46,406 nt of DNA, taken from a virus. The stretch covers positions 1 through 46,406 of IMG/VR virus record IMGVR_UViG_3300034694_000239, one strand, 5' to 3'. Positions 33,221 to 42,094 of this stretch are shown here, piece by piece. Numbering within the stretch: the stretch's first letter is position 1; every line of letters starts with the position of its first letter. Below the pieces are notes generated by a model that did not search any database, was not told the DNA's origin, and worked only from the letters and a program-made list of their open reading frames with translations. The position numbers were made by a program, and so were the translations under genes.

Positions 33221-33525
33221 CTTGTCACGCATGGGAAGGTGGTATAAACCAATTCTTTGTAACAGCAGATAGTACTATGTGGCCCTGTCACCATTATTCA
33301 ACTGCACAGATTAATCCAGAAAATAATGATTTAGATGATGATGAATATCTTGTAAGAATGAAAACAGAAGATCCTCATTGGAACAATATGGATATTACAC
33401 CTTTAGATGATATTATAAATCACGACTTTTTTGTTAATCGTGTATCACCGATTGGTTGGGCTAGTGATAACCCACCACCAATGTGTATTGCATGTTGTCA
33501 TAAAAAAACGCTTGACAACGCCTAA
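33199..33525 (+). CDS. C-terminal cysteine domain of split radical SAM protein
   Basis: A 108-residue protein corresponding to the C-terminal part of the 9216 enzyme: INQFFVTADSTMWPCHHYS matches NIFITAEGILMPCCWTA there, and PPMCIACCHKK parallels its last cysteine group. It begins at an ATG with GAGGAA correctly placed upstream, inside the end of the 32591 gene (22-base overlap, different frame), so it can be translated as its own chain. Likely binds an auxiliary cluster for the 32591 core. Confidence 0.65.
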   Translation: MSSKYNITCHAWEGGINQFFVTADSTMWPCHHYSTAQINPENNDLDDDEYLVRMKTEDPHWNNMDITPLDDIINHDFFVNRVSPIGWASDNPPPMCIACCHKKTLDNA

Positions 33526-33540
33526 TAACTATAGTATAAT
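33512..33540 (+). promoter_or_regulatory. consensus sigma-70 promoter with TAAGTTAAT start element
   Basis: TTGACA 33512-33517 (inside the end of the preceding gene), 17-base spacer, TATAAT 33535-33540, TAAGTTAAT at 33548-33556 after exactly seven bases. Confidence 0.88.
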
Positions 33541-33572
33541 TAGTACATAAGTTAATTTAATAGGTAAATGAT

Positions 33573-34850
33573 ATGTCTACAGCAGTAGCAGAGAAGTTAG
33601 AAGTATGTCCTAAGATTTCAGCGACAGTACGTGAGCGTATGACTAAGTCACGTGTTCGCTTTCTATTAACTCGTCCGTTCTATGGTACACTAGCAGCACG
33701 ATTGATTCTTACTGAGGCTAATTATATGCCTACAGCAGCAACCGATGGTCGCCGTCTGTTGTACAATGTTGAGTTTGTAAATAAGTTATCAGATTCAGAA
33801 CTTGACTTCTTAGTTGCTCACGAAGTATTGCATTGTGTATATGATCACATGGCTGCACGTGGTGATCGTAATCCTCAAGTATACAATGCTGCATGTGACT
33901 ACAATATAAACCTCACACTAGTTGATAACAAGATCGGTACTATTATCGGTTCTGATAAATTAGGTGGTGGTGAGCCGTGTTATGATACTAAGTATCGTGA
34001 TATGAGTAGTTATGAAATCTATGAAAAGTTGATGGAAGATAACGATAATAAAAATTATACTGTTGATGCAGAAGGTAATATTATTGATGAAGATGGTAAT
34101 GTAGTTGGTAACATCAGTGGTATGGATATTCATTTAGAGCCTGCACAAGGTGATGAAGATGGTAATGATGCTAACGGGAACCCAGTTGATGGTATGTCAG
34201 CAGATGAACGTAAAGCATTGCAAGATGAAATCAAGCAAGCAGTAATCAATGCTGCGCAGTCTGCGGGCGATGATGTTCCTGATGATATCAAGCGAATGAT
34301 TGGTGAGTTAACAACACCTAAGATGGATTGGCGCGAAGTGTTACGCACTCAATTGGAAAGTTCATTGAAGCGTGATTTCACATTTATGCGTCCTAGCAAG
34401 CGTTCTGGTGAAGTTATCTTCCCAGGCATGTCAAAGGATGAAGAGTTGAAAGTGACAGTTGCTATTGACACTTCTGGTAGTATTAGCACTGAAATGTTGC
34501 GTGATTTTGTTAGTGAAGTACAAGGAATCATGGATCAGTATCAAGATTATGAAGTAACTATTATGCAGTTTGACACTGGTGTATATGGTGTTGAAGTATT
34601 CACCGCAGAAGGTGGTGAAGATATCTCAGAGTACGAGATTCGCGGTGGTGGTGGTACTGATTTTGATGCAGTATGGAACTACATGAAGGAAAACGACATG
34701 GAACCTGATCAATTGATTATGTTCACTGATGGTTATCCATTTGGTTCATGGGGTGATGAAGATTATTGTGATACATTGTTTGTAATTCATGGTGATACTG
34801 AGCGCCGTCTTGAATCACCATTTGGGATTACAATTCATTATGACGTATAG
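33573..34850 (+). CDS. VWA-like metallopeptidase-domain protein
   Basis: A 425-residue protein of the DUF2201-like type. The N-terminal half has LVAHEVLHCVYDH, an HExxH zinc motif (H83, E84, H87) and a downstream acidic region. The C-terminal part (from about residue 289) has AIDTSGSIS, a MIDAS DxSGS motif, with VTIMQFD and LIMFTDGYP. Family members often pair with a MoxR AAA ATPase; none is seen here. It may work in virion maturation or chaperone-type remodelling. It has its own early-type promoter. Confidence 0.8.
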   Translation: MSTAVAEKLEVCPKISATVRERMTKSRVRFLLTRPFYGTLAARLILTEANYMPTAATDGRRLLYNVEFVNKLSDSELDFLVAHEVLHCVYDHMAARGDRNPQVYNAACDYNINLTLVDNKIGTIIGSDKLGGGEPCYDTKYRDMSSYEIYEKLMEDNDNKNYTVDAEGNIIDEDGNVVGNISGMDIHLEPAQGDEDGNDANGNPVDGMSADERKALQDEIKQAVINAAQSAGDDVPDDIKRMIGELTTPKMDWREVLRTQLESSLKRDFTFMRPSKRSGEVIFPGMSKDEELKVTVAIDTSGSISTEMLRDFVSEVQGIMDQYQDYEVTIMQFDTGVYGVEVFTAEGGEDISEYEIRGGGGTDFDAVWNYMKENDMEPDQLIMFTDGYPFGSWGDEDYCDTLFVIHGDTERRLESPFGITIHYDV

Positions 34851-35139
34851 TGTAAAGATTATCAAAAATGCAGGCAGTCTAAGTGAAAGTGACTTAGTAC
34901 TGCTTACGGGAACTGATATAATTCTGAATATGTTGCGAAACCGCATACTTGTTTTGATTGAAAAAAAGCAAGTATGTGATTGGAGCAAGTTAACAGAAGG
35001 TATGGTTGGTTTGTACTACATTAGAACAATTGACCATAATAGTAATTTATTTCAATTATGGTTTGAGTTACCTACAGACTTAGAAACATTTGAAAAGAAT
35101 TTAACAATGGCGAAGATCGCCGGAACTGTTTACGAATAG
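34840..35139 (+). CDS. hypothetical protein
   Basis: A 99-residue protein from ATG 34840, which overlaps the previous stop by 11 bases; the longer frame from 34789 would overlap deeply and starts with an unlike sequence. Compact alpha/beta (MVGLYYIRTIDHNSNLFQL). No motif. Confidence 0.55.
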   Translation: MTYSVKIIKNAGSLSESDLVLLTGTDIILNMLRNRILVLIEKKQVCDWSKLTEGMVGLYYIRTIDHNSNLFQLWFELPTDLETFEKNLTMAKIAGTVYE

Positions 35140-35147
35140 TAAACCCA

Positions 35148-35166
35148 TTTATCTATTGTAGATAAA
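35148..35166 (+). terminator. AT-rich hairpin in the gap after 35139
   Basis: TTTATCTA-TTG-TAGATAAA, a perfect eight-pair stem. Weak in energy and without a clear T-run; may be a terminator or chance in AT-rich DNA. The 35140-35221 gap holds nothing else clear. Confidence 0.3.
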
Positions 35167-35221
35167 TAAACTTAGTAGTTAATTATATTTATTAATTACA
35201 ATTAAATAAAAGGAAAGTATA

Positions 35222-35449
35222 ATGACCGAAGCAACACAAGAAGCACCAACATTAACATTGCAAGACCTAACATTGACTGCGAATATTATCGATTTGTCAG
35301 TACAGCGTGGCGCATTTAAGGGCGCAGAAGCAGAGCAAGTTGGACAGATGTTCAATCGCTTAGTAGCAATTATCAAATCAATTTCACCAGTAGTAGACGA
35401 AGAAGCAGCACCAGCAGCACCAGCAGCGGAAACAGAAGGAAAGGGTTAA
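35222..35449 (+). CDS. conserved hypothetical phage protein
   Basis: A 75-residue protein: a helical domain (LTLQDLTLTANIIDLSVQRG) and an Ala/Pro-rich tail (AAPAAPAAETEG). Similar small proteins are, as I recall, common in T4-like marine phages; function unknown. RBS AAAGGAAAG. Confidence 0.65.
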   Translation: MTEATQEAPTLTLQDLTLTANIIDLSVQRGAFKGAEAEQVGQMFNRLVAIIKSISPVVDEEAAPAAPAAETEGKG

Positions 35450-35453
35450 TCTC

Positions 35454-36035
35454 ATGGCTACAAATAATCTAAAACACGTTGGTCAGTTGATCAACACACA
35501 AAAACGATGCGTTGTAATGTTTCGTGAAATACCAGACGATGAATCTAATTGTCTTATCGTTGATACCGATTCATTGGTAGATTGGATGCACGATGATGTT
35601 ATTAATGCAGTAGAATCTCCGGGCGCTCAATCATCAATTGATTTCTCTGAATTTGCACAGCGTAGGACAATGACAGACGGCACTAATATGCTGCAAGCAT
35701 TGCACGCTAAAGGTCTGTTACAAAAGCAGAAGTCTTCTAATGTAATGATGACACCAAATCGTGAAACACAGATTCGTTTAGATGAATTGAATAACCTAAT
35801 TCGTTCACAGCAAGGTGCAGAAGCATTACCAACATCCCCAGTAGCCGCTACAGACGCTACAGCACCAGTTGAAGGCGCACTTGATGATCTTTCTATTGCA
35901 ACGAACATGATTTCACAAGCAAAGCAGTTTGAAGATGAAGCAGCAACATTGCGCGAAAGTGCATATGCATTATCACCAGAACTAAAGCCGAAACGTGGTC
36001 GTCCTGCTTCAAAGAAAGCAGCAGCAACCGCATAA
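35454..36035 (+). CDS. conserved phage protein with AT-hook-like C-terminus
   Basis: A 193-residue protein. The N-terminal 70 residues are alpha/beta, the middle helical, an Ala/Thr/Pro linker follows, and the end is KPKRGRPASKKAA, an RGRP core flanked by basic residues as in AT-hook minor-groove binders. It may bind the AT-rich phage DNA. It directly follows the 35222 gene. Function otherwise unknown. Confidence 0.6.
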   Translation: MATNNLKHVGQLINTQKRCVVMFREIPDDESNCLIVDTDSLVDWMHDDVINAVESPGAQSSIDFSEFAQRRTMTDGTNMLQALHAKGLLQKQKSSNVMMTPNRETQIRLDELNNLIRSQQGAEALPTSPVAATDATAPVEGALDDLSIATNMISQAKQFEDEAATLRESAYALSPELKPKRGRPASKKAAATA

Positions 36036-36061
36036 TTAGATCATGATTAGGAGTAACATTA

Positions 36062-36814
36062 ATGTCATTATTAAATGACGAACCAATAGCGTTTGTTTTT
36101 GATGTAGATGGTACACTTACTCCTAGTCGTTCTTTAATTGATACTGCATTTGAATCATGGTTAATAGATTTTTGTACGCACAATGATGTGTACATTGTCA
36201 CTGGCAGTGATCGTCCCAAAACACTAGAGCAACTAAACATTACATTATATGATCTTGCAGTTCAAGTATATCAATGTAGTGGTAATAGTGTGTGGAACAA
36301 TGGTATAGAAATTGAATGCAATGATTGGACACTTGGTAAAGAAGCGAGAGATTTTCTTAACACTAAATTAGAGGAATCTGATTTTAGTATTAAGACGGGA
36401 ATGCATATTGAAGATCGTCCAGGAATGGCGAATTTTAGTATAGTGGGTAGAGGTGCAACAGTGGAAGATCGCGCCGCCTATGTAGAACATGAATTTGTGC
36501 ATAAGGAGCGTAAACTAATTGCTGATGCGTTCAACCTCAAATTTAAAGAGTCAGGTATAACCGCACATGTTGCAGGCGAAACTGGCATTGACATTATGCC
36601 CAATGGTCACGATAAAGGTCAGATCATTCATGATTTTGACGAACAGACCATTTATTTCTTTGGTGATAATATGCAAGAAGGAGGTAACGATGCTCCTCTT
36701 AAACAAGCCATAATCAACAGAGCAAATACAAGTGATAGATGCTTTTCAGTCACAGACTGGGAACATACTTGGAATCTATTACAAGAACTATCAAAGCAGG
36801 GATTATGTTATTGA
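36062..36814 (+). CDS. HAD-family phosphatase/phosphomannomutase-like
   Basis: A 250-residue HAD protein: FVFDVDGTLTPS (D14, D16) is motif I, YIVTGSDRP motif II, NGHDKGQI the lysine motif III and YFFGDNMQEGGND motif IV. The cap domain NFSIVGRGATVEDRAAY resembles eukaryote-type phosphomannomutase (SPIGR.....ER). It may convert mannose or glucose phosphates, or simply dephosphorylate a sugar, linking it to the glycosyltransferase-like genes. RBS AGGAG. Confidence 0.75.
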   Translation: MSLLNDEPIAFVFDVDGTLTPSRSLIDTAFESWLIDFCTHNDVYIVTGSDRPKTLEQLNITLYDLAVQVYQCSGNSVWNNGIEIECNDWTLGKEARDFLNTKLEESDFSIKTGMHIEDRPGMANFSIVGRGATVEDRAAYVEHEFVHKERKLIADAFNLKFKESGITAHVAGETGIDIMPNGHDKGQIIHDFDEQTIYFFGDNMQEGGNDAPLKQAIINRANTSDRCFSVTDWEHTWNLLQELSKQGLCY

Positions 36815-36818
36815 TTAA

Positions 36819-36826
36819 CATAAATA
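36819..36826 (+). promoter_or_regulatory. possible T4-late-like box CATAAATA
   Basis: CATAAATA in the short gap before the 36873 gene; a weak TATAAT at 36832 lies nearby without a proper -35. Chance occurrence is possible. Confidence 0.25.
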
Positions 36827-36872
36827 ATAGTATAATACTTAAATACAAGTACACATGGAAGTAAATAATATC

Positions 36873-37166
36873 ATGGCAATTGAACAAAATGACCGATCAT
36901 TTAGTAAAATATTTGAGGAAGTCGATATACAAACTATCCCCCCAAAATATATTCAGGCAATCATACTGACGTTAGCCTCTGGTGAAACAGTGGAAATTTC
37001 AGATGCAATGCTAGATTCTATTGAATCAGCCGAGGATGTCTTCGGTAGTATTGCAAGAGAAGATGTCGTTAATGTAGATATCGCACTTGATTACGAAGCG
37101 ATTGAGTATGATGTAAGCACCGATGTGAAGAGTGTACTAGACAATCTGTTTGGTACTCATGACTGA
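36873..37166 (+). CDS. conserved hypothetical protein
   Basis: A 97-residue acidic protein from ATG 36873 (36855 is an alternative six codons upstream). AIILTLASGETVEISDAML and a hydrophobic-acidic repeat follow; the pattern is one I recall in small phage proteins of unknown role. Overlaps the next gene by eight bases; first in the operon reaching 43407. Confidence 0.6.
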   Translation: MAIEQNDRSFSKIFEEVDIQTIPPKYIQAIILTLASGETVEISDAMLDSIESAEDVFGSIAREDVVNVDIALDYEAIEYDVSTDVKSVLDNLFGTHD

Positions 37167-37815
37167 ACGAGCAAGCAGAATCTGGATGTGCGGTATACCT
37201 GGATCTAAATGGTCTGGTATAGATATGCATATGCGTCAAGTGCTACCATGTGATCAGACTGATGAATCAGATGAACGAACATGTTACCATAGAGCGTCAA
37301 CACCAGACGACACTAACAATGGACATCGTGGTAGTTATTGGGGTCCGGGAATGGGATGCGGTGAAGATTGGATAGACTTCAATTTTATGGATAAATCAAA
37401 AATAATCAATGACATTGATGAAGTATTCACTGGCACTGGTTACAAGATAATAAAAGATCATTTCTTGGCTAGAAAATTTAATCTAGATTACGTGTGGAAT
37501 AATTTTTCTGGTGATTATGTAGTTCTTGTATACAGGGAACCACAGAAATCATTTGCATGGTGGTCAGAAGTTATGGATTTCAGCGAAGGTCATTATCCCG
37601 ATTACGCGCCTGGATATACTGATTACAATACAATGAGAAAATTACTTTGGACTGAATCTGCAAAGATAACAGATTTCGCAGTTCGTAAAGATATGAATTT
37701 CTCACTATATAACAATCAAGCATTCAACTCAATTAATGGATTTGATAAAAAGATTTCCAATACTATAACTATTAACAATAGTGATACATACATATCTGTT
37801 AAGCGTATACCATAA
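37159..37815 (+). CDS. hypothetical protein, possibly sulfotransferase-like
   Basis: A 218-residue protein from ATG 37159 (TTG 37150 is less likely). MCGIPGSKWSGIDMH is a glycine-rich turn after a strand, as at a phosphosulfate-binding loop, and YVVLVYREPQKSFAWW resembles the V.R.P..... motif for the 3'-phosphate in sulfotransferases. The resemblance is weak. It is directly followed by the 2OG-oxygenase gene (TAATG). Confidence 0.5.
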   Translation: MTERASRIWMCGIPGSKWSGIDMHMRQVLPCDQTDESDERTCYHRASTPDDTNNGHRGSYWGPGMGCGEDWIDFNFMDKSKIINDIDEVFTGTGYKIIKDHFLARKFNLDYVWNNFSGDYVVLVYREPQKSFAWWSEVMDFSEGHYPDYAPGYTDYNTMRKLLWTESAKITDFAVRKDMNFSLYNNQAFNSINGFDKKISNTITINNSDTYISVKRIP

Positions 37816-38519
37816 TGACAAGTCCGTTCAAAACACCTTGGCACTTTGATAAATTTCGTAAAGATGAAGAAGGTGAGTATGCTAAAATTATTGGAATAGT
37901 TGATGGTGACTGGGCAACAGAGATAGATCATGCTCGTTCAAAAGACTTCAATGTTCAAAATTATAATGAACAGCGTTATGATCATGCTGCTAACAAAAAA
38001 AGCAAAAACCATATAGAAGAAGATAAAGAGAATCCTGATGGTAAGCCTGCATCTACTATGTTTCGTAAGATTAATTATGATAAGTTCCCTGGCGAGTTCG
38101 CGAAATTAAATGCGATCACTGATTTATTACAACTTGATAAAGATGAAAAGTTAACATGTAAGTTCAATGATCAGTTCCCTAACGATCAACTTATGTGGCA
38201 TATTGATAACTTGCCGGGAAATCCACGTAAAGAGCGTGTGATAGATAACTCCGAATTCAAGCATTCAAATGACAATAAAATACGCTTCTTGATCACATTA
38301 GAAGATTGGGAACCAGGACAAGTTTTTCAGTTTGGTAATAGAGTATACACCCAATGGAAAGCGGGCACTATATTTACATGGGAATGGAGTACATTGCCCC
38401 ATTTAACATGGAATGGTAGTTGGACTAAGCGACCTTGTTTACAGATCACAGGTACAGCAACACCAGCAACATGGGACATGGTTCACAATGGTAGTGTCAA
38501 TACCATCTATAACATATAA
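37815..38519 (+). CDS. 2-oxoglutarate/Fe(II) oxygenase-like protein
   Basis: A 234-residue protein with a double-stranded-helix pattern and the iron triad: WHID (H129, D131), LPHLTW (H196), and ten residues later KRPCLQI (R206) for 2-oxoglutarate. FLITLEDWEPGQVFQFG lies between. It could hydroxylate a peptide, amino acid or nucleic-acid base. Two radical SAM genes follow in the same transcript, so it may belong to the same modification pathway. Confidence 0.7.
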   Translation: MTSPFKTPWHFDKFRKDEEGEYAKIIGIVDGDWATEIDHARSKDFNVQNYNEQRYDHAANKKSKNHIEEDKENPDGKPASTMFRKINYDKFPGEFAKLNAITDLLQLDKDEKLTCKFNDQFPNDQLMWHIDNLPGNPRKERVIDNSEFKHSNDNKIRFLITLEDWEPGQVFQFGNRVYTQWKAGTIFTWEWSTLPHLTWNGSWTKRPCLQITGTATPATWDMVHNGSVNTIYNI

Positions 38520-38522
38520 ATA
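38515..38522 (+). promoter_or_regulatory. T4-late-like promoter box TATAAATA
   Basis: An exact TATAAATA, ending 34 bases before the ATG at 38557, the T4 late promoter sequence. Proof would need the late sigma factor gene (gp55), not in this window. Confidence 0.4.
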
Positions 38523-38556
38523 AAAGAGTGTCATAAATCGGCACAAGGAAACTAAA

Positions 38557-39990
38557 ATGACAGAAAAGAAATTACCATCAGATACATTTTGTATTCTACC
38601 TTGGATACATCTAAGTACTCGTCCAGACGGAAGTATGAGAGTATGTTGTACAGCAAACGCAAGTAGTGTTGGTGCAACAAATGATAAAGTTCATGGTGGG
38701 CGAGTTGGCATTGTTAAAACTGACGATGGTAAGCCTGCTAACCTAAACAACAGTGACTTGTCTAGTGCATGGAACAATAGTTACATGCGTGGTGTACGAC
38801 AACAAATGCTTGCAGGAGAAAAGCCTGCTAGTTGTTTGAAGTGTTACAAAGAAGAAGATGCAGGACATCGTTCTAAGCGACAGTGGGAAACACAGTACTG
38901 GCAACGTGACGGTATTGATGTAGATCAACTAGTCGCAGAAACATACGAAGATGGTTCAACTGATTCAAAACTACGATACATTGATATCCGTATGGGTACT
39001 AAATGCCAACTTGGTTGTGTTATGTGTAGTCCCCATGATTCATCAGGATGGGTGAAAGATTGGAATAAGTTGTATCCACAGATTACCAATGAGTCACTAA
39101 AGCAAACTATGTCGTGGGATGATAAAGGTAAGCAGTTCGGTGCTAATTACAACTGGCATAAAAACAACCCAGAGTTTTGGGATCAGTTCTATGCACAAAT
39201 TCCATTCATGCGTCAACTATACTTTGCTGGTGGTGAATCAACTGTTATTGAAGAGCATTATGAAATCCTAGATAAAGTTATTGAGATGGGTTATGCAGAT
39301 AAGATTGAGTTACGTTACAACAGTAATGGTATTGAGTTGCCTGATCGTCTACTAGAGCAATGGAAGCATTTCCAAAAGGTACGTTTCCACTATAGTATTG
39401 ATAGTATTGGCGAAATGAATGATTATATTCGTTACCCAAGTGAATGGTCACATCAACTTGCAATGTTTGAACGTCTTGATACAAAGACATCTAACAACGT
39501 TGAGATCACCATCGCATGTGCAGTAAACGCACTTAACATTCACTACATTCCAGACTTCCTTAAATGGAAACTGCAATCAGACTTGAAGAAAACCAACATG
39601 TGGCCCTTTGGTGCTGGTGGTATTAACTATCACTTTGTATACTGGCCAGGACACTTGAACGTTAAGGTACTCCCAGATGAGTTCTTAGACAAAACCGAAG
39701 CGAAGTACGAAGAGTTCATTGAATGGTGGAAAGAGAATTGGGAACTAGGTGTTCCAAGTTGGCACAAAGGTAAAGTAGATTATCAGAAATGGGAAGAGGC
39801 TGAATATGGCATCAAGCGTTTACGTGGTATGATTAGTTTTGCTCGTAGTGAAGATTGGAGTCAGCGATTACCAGAGTTTAGGGAATACATTAACAAACTA
39901 GATGAATTACGTGGTACTGATTTTAGAAAAACATTCGCAGACATGGCTTACTTATTAGACGAGCCTACAGAGGACAAAGATAGTGACTAG
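38557..39990 (+). CDS. twitch-domain radical SAM enzyme
   Basis: A 477-residue enzyme. The N-terminal cysteines C12 (FCILPW), C30/C31 (MRVCC) and C93/C96 (CLKC) form an auxiliary-cluster (twitch/SPASM) region, and YIDIRMGTKCQLGCVMC carries CX3CX2C at C150, C154, C157. LYFAGGESTVIEEH is the GGE motif binding the SAM amino group. Related phage enzymes are of unknown substrate; SPASM/twitch enzymes usually modify peptides or sugars. The MTA/SAH nucleosidase overlaps its 3' end, and a close relative follows at 42094. Confidence 0.88.
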   Translation: MTEKKLPSDTFCILPWIHLSTRPDGSMRVCCTANASSVGATNDKVHGGRVGIVKTDDGKPANLNNSDLSSAWNNSYMRGVRQQMLAGEKPASCLKCYKEEDAGHRSKRQWETQYWQRDGIDVDQLVAETYEDGSTDSKLRYIDIRMGTKCQLGCVMCSPHDSSGWVKDWNKLYPQITNESLKQTMSWDDKGKQFGANYNWHKNNPEFWDQFYAQIPFMRQLYFAGGESTVIEEHYEILDKVIEMGYADKIELRYNSNGIELPDRLLEQWKHFQKVRFHYSIDSIGEMNDYIRYPSEWSHQLAMFERLDTKTSNNVEITIACAVNALNIHYIPDFLKWKLQSDLKKTNMWPFGAGGINYHFVYWPGHLNVKVLPDEFLDKTEAKYEEFIEWWKENWELGVPSWHKGKVDYQKWEEAEYGIKRLRGMISFARSEDWSQRLPEFREYINKLDELRGTDFRKTFADMAYLLDEPTEDKDSD

Positions 39991-40531
39991 TGTAATACCA
40001 GTATTAGTTGCATTAGAAGCAGAATTGCCCTATGATTTACCAGCACCTTATGTTAAAATAATAACTGGTGTTGGTAAGATCAAAGCGACAATTGCAGCAA
40101 CAGAAGCAGTATTAAAGTATAATCCCCACACTATTATTAACATGGGTACAGCGGGAAGTTTAGATCCCGCTTTAAGATTAGGTGTACATGAAGTTGGCAA
40201 AGTTGGTCAACGAGATATGGATGCTACACCATTAGGTTGGAAGGTAGGACAGACACCATTCAGTGGTGAATTATGGTTAGAGTTGAAGAGTAGTGATATT
40301 TCATTGACTACTGGTGATAATTTTGTAACTAGTAGACCTGCATTAAGTAGTACATTGGTTGATATGGAAGCATACGGTATCGCAATGGTATGCAATAAGT
40401 ACAAAATCGTATTTGATTGCTATAAGTATGTATCTGACTTTGCAGATGAAGAATCAACAACCGACTGGGAACAGAATTGTGCCGATGGTGCAGATGAATT
40501 CATGAAGATATTATCAAATCGTAGAGAGTAA
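39983..40531 (+). CDS. mtnN: MTA/SAH (5'-deoxyadenosine) nucleosidase
   Basis: A 182-residue nucleosidase. LVALEAEL supplies E12 as in E. coli MtnN; GVGKIKATIAA and INMGTAGSLDP are the phosphorylase-superfamily strands; VDMEAYGIA holds the ribose-binding glutamate, and YVSDFADE the catalytic aspartate. It cuts adenine from methylthioadenosine, SAH and, in known enzymes, 5'-deoxyadenosine, the by-product of radical SAM reactions. It starts at a GTG inside the stop of the upstream radical SAM gene, GAGG upstream. It is shorter than E. coli MtnN (232). Confidence 0.8.
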   Translation: MTSVIPVLVALEAELPYDLPAPYVKIITGVGKIKATIAATEAVLKYNPHTIINMGTAGSLDPALRLGVHEVGKVGQRDMDATPLGWKVGQTPFSGELWLELKSSDISLTTGDNFVTSRPALSSTLVDMEAYGIAMVCNKYKIVFDCYKYVSDFADEESTTDWEQNCADGADEFMKILSNRRE

Positions 40532-40534
40532 ATA

Positions 40535-42094
40535 ATGTTAGATGTTGTTATGTTGGCGTATGGAGAAGAACACGCTGATGAAAATTTCAAAAGAATACAG
40601 AAATTAGCACCCCATGCAAAACGGGTAGACAATGTTGTCGGCATTTTAGAAGCACATAAAGCAGCAGCACAATTAGCAACAACTGATAATTTCTATGTAG
40701 TTGATGCTGATGCACAGTTGGTTGATCATTTTGACTTCTCATTCACACCAGATATTATCAAAGAATCGTATCCAGGCGTGAATGAATCAAGTTGTGTATT
40801 TTTATGGCAGAGCGTAAACCCAGTAAACGGATTAATTTATGGCAATGGTGGAGTTAAGTTATTCCCTAGACATAAGTTACTGAATGCTACATCATTTCAA
40901 ATAGATATGACAACTACAATTGATGCACCATTAGTAGTGAAGCAGCAGATATCCAACATATCAGTATTCAATACAGATGCGTTTAGTACATGGCGTAGTG
41001 CATTTAGAGAGTGCGTGAAGTTATCATGCGTATCTAATCCTGACATGGATAATAGATACAGATTAGATGTGTGGTGTAATCGTGGCGACAGTAATGCATA
41101 TGGTAAGTATGCTATCATGGGTGCTAGACAAGGCAGAGAGTTTGGTGGATTTTATAAAGATGATAAGAACAATCTAGATAAAATAAACGATTATGATTGG
41201 TTAAAATCTATATTCTCTAAGTCGTCAACTAATACATTAGATCAGCATTACCCAATTCACTTGTCATGGTTTCATGGACTAGAAGAATATTTCACACTGA
41301 AACAGACACCTCTTGAAACATTTATTAAAATAAAAAAAGCATTGGTATACGGAGACAACTGGTGCATTCGTGATCTTATATTAGAAGAAGTTAATGAAGA
41401 TCAAAATGATAATCCAGAACTGTATGTGAATGTGATACTTCAATCGTTATTGATAGATGATTATGTAATACCAGATCATGATGTATTAATGTATATTAGT
41501 CGTCATATTGATGATGATTTTATAAATGGGTTGGTGAACTTGACAGATCCAGTACATAGTGATATTGATCTAGCAAAGTATGTCACACGTGATTCTATGA
41601 GTGGTAATTTTTGGATGATTAAAGAATTAAATAAGATAACATTGTCACCACATGACATTGTATTGTTAGGTGGTAAACTTGCGTTACACACATCTATGTT
41701 ACTTCATAATTATTCAATGATTGAGTCTATACTTAGTATAGATATTAATCATAAGAAAACTGAATATGCTCGTTTATTAAATCATGTAGCCGAATCATCA
41801 GAATTATTTAGTGCACAATGTGTAGATGTATCTGATATATTATGGGATGCGGAAACACTACCAGATTTGTTGATAAACACTAGTGCTGCGCATATGGATG
41901 ATACATGGTTTGATAATATACCAGATAGTGATGATACCTTGATCGTAATACAGACAAATGATTGTGCAGATAATATTAACTGTGTGCGTGATCTACCAGA
42001 AGCATTGACTAAATATAATTTGAAAGAAGTTTTATTCAGTGGCGAACAAAGCACACAGTTATACAATAGATTTATGATCATAGGAATCAAATAA
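40535..42094 (+). CDS. fused glycosyltransferase-like/methyltransferase-like protein
   Basis: A 519-residue protein. Residues 1-230 match the 7088 protein (MLDVVMLAYGE, FYVVDADAQ, GGVKLFP, TWRSAFRECVKL); residues from about 245 match the 7779 protein, with IVLLGGKLALHTSM and ILSIDINHKKTE in the Rossmann part and the shared YNRFMIIGIK end. So one gene here equals two genes there. DADA suggests a GT-A sugar transferase. It starts four bases after the nucleosidase and overlaps the next gene by one base, between two radical SAM genes. Confidence 0.68.
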   Translation: MLDVVMLAYGEEHADENFKRIQKLAPHAKRVDNVVGILEAHKAAAQLATTDNFYVVDADAQLVDHFDFSFTPDIIKESYPGVNESSCVFLWQSVNPVNGLIYGNGGVKLFPRHKLLNATSFQIDMTTTIDAPLVVKQQISNISVFNTDAFSTWRSAFRECVKLSCVSNPDMDNRYRLDVWCNRGDSNAYGKYAIMGARQGREFGGFYKDDKNNLDKINDYDWLKSIFSKSSTNTLDQHYPIHLSWFHGLEEYFTLKQTPLETFIKIKKALVYGDNWCIRDLILEEVNEDQNDNPELYVNVILQSLLIDDYVIPDHDVLMYISRHIDDDFINGLVNLTDPVHSDIDLAKYVTRDSMSGNFWMIKELNKITLSPHDIVLLGGKLALHTSMLLHNYSMIESILSIDINHKKTEYARLLNHVAESSELFSAQCVDVSDILWDAETLPDLLINTSAAHMDDTWFDNIPDSDDTLIVIQTNDCADNINCVRDLPEALTKYNLKEVLFSGEQSTQLYNRFMIIGIK

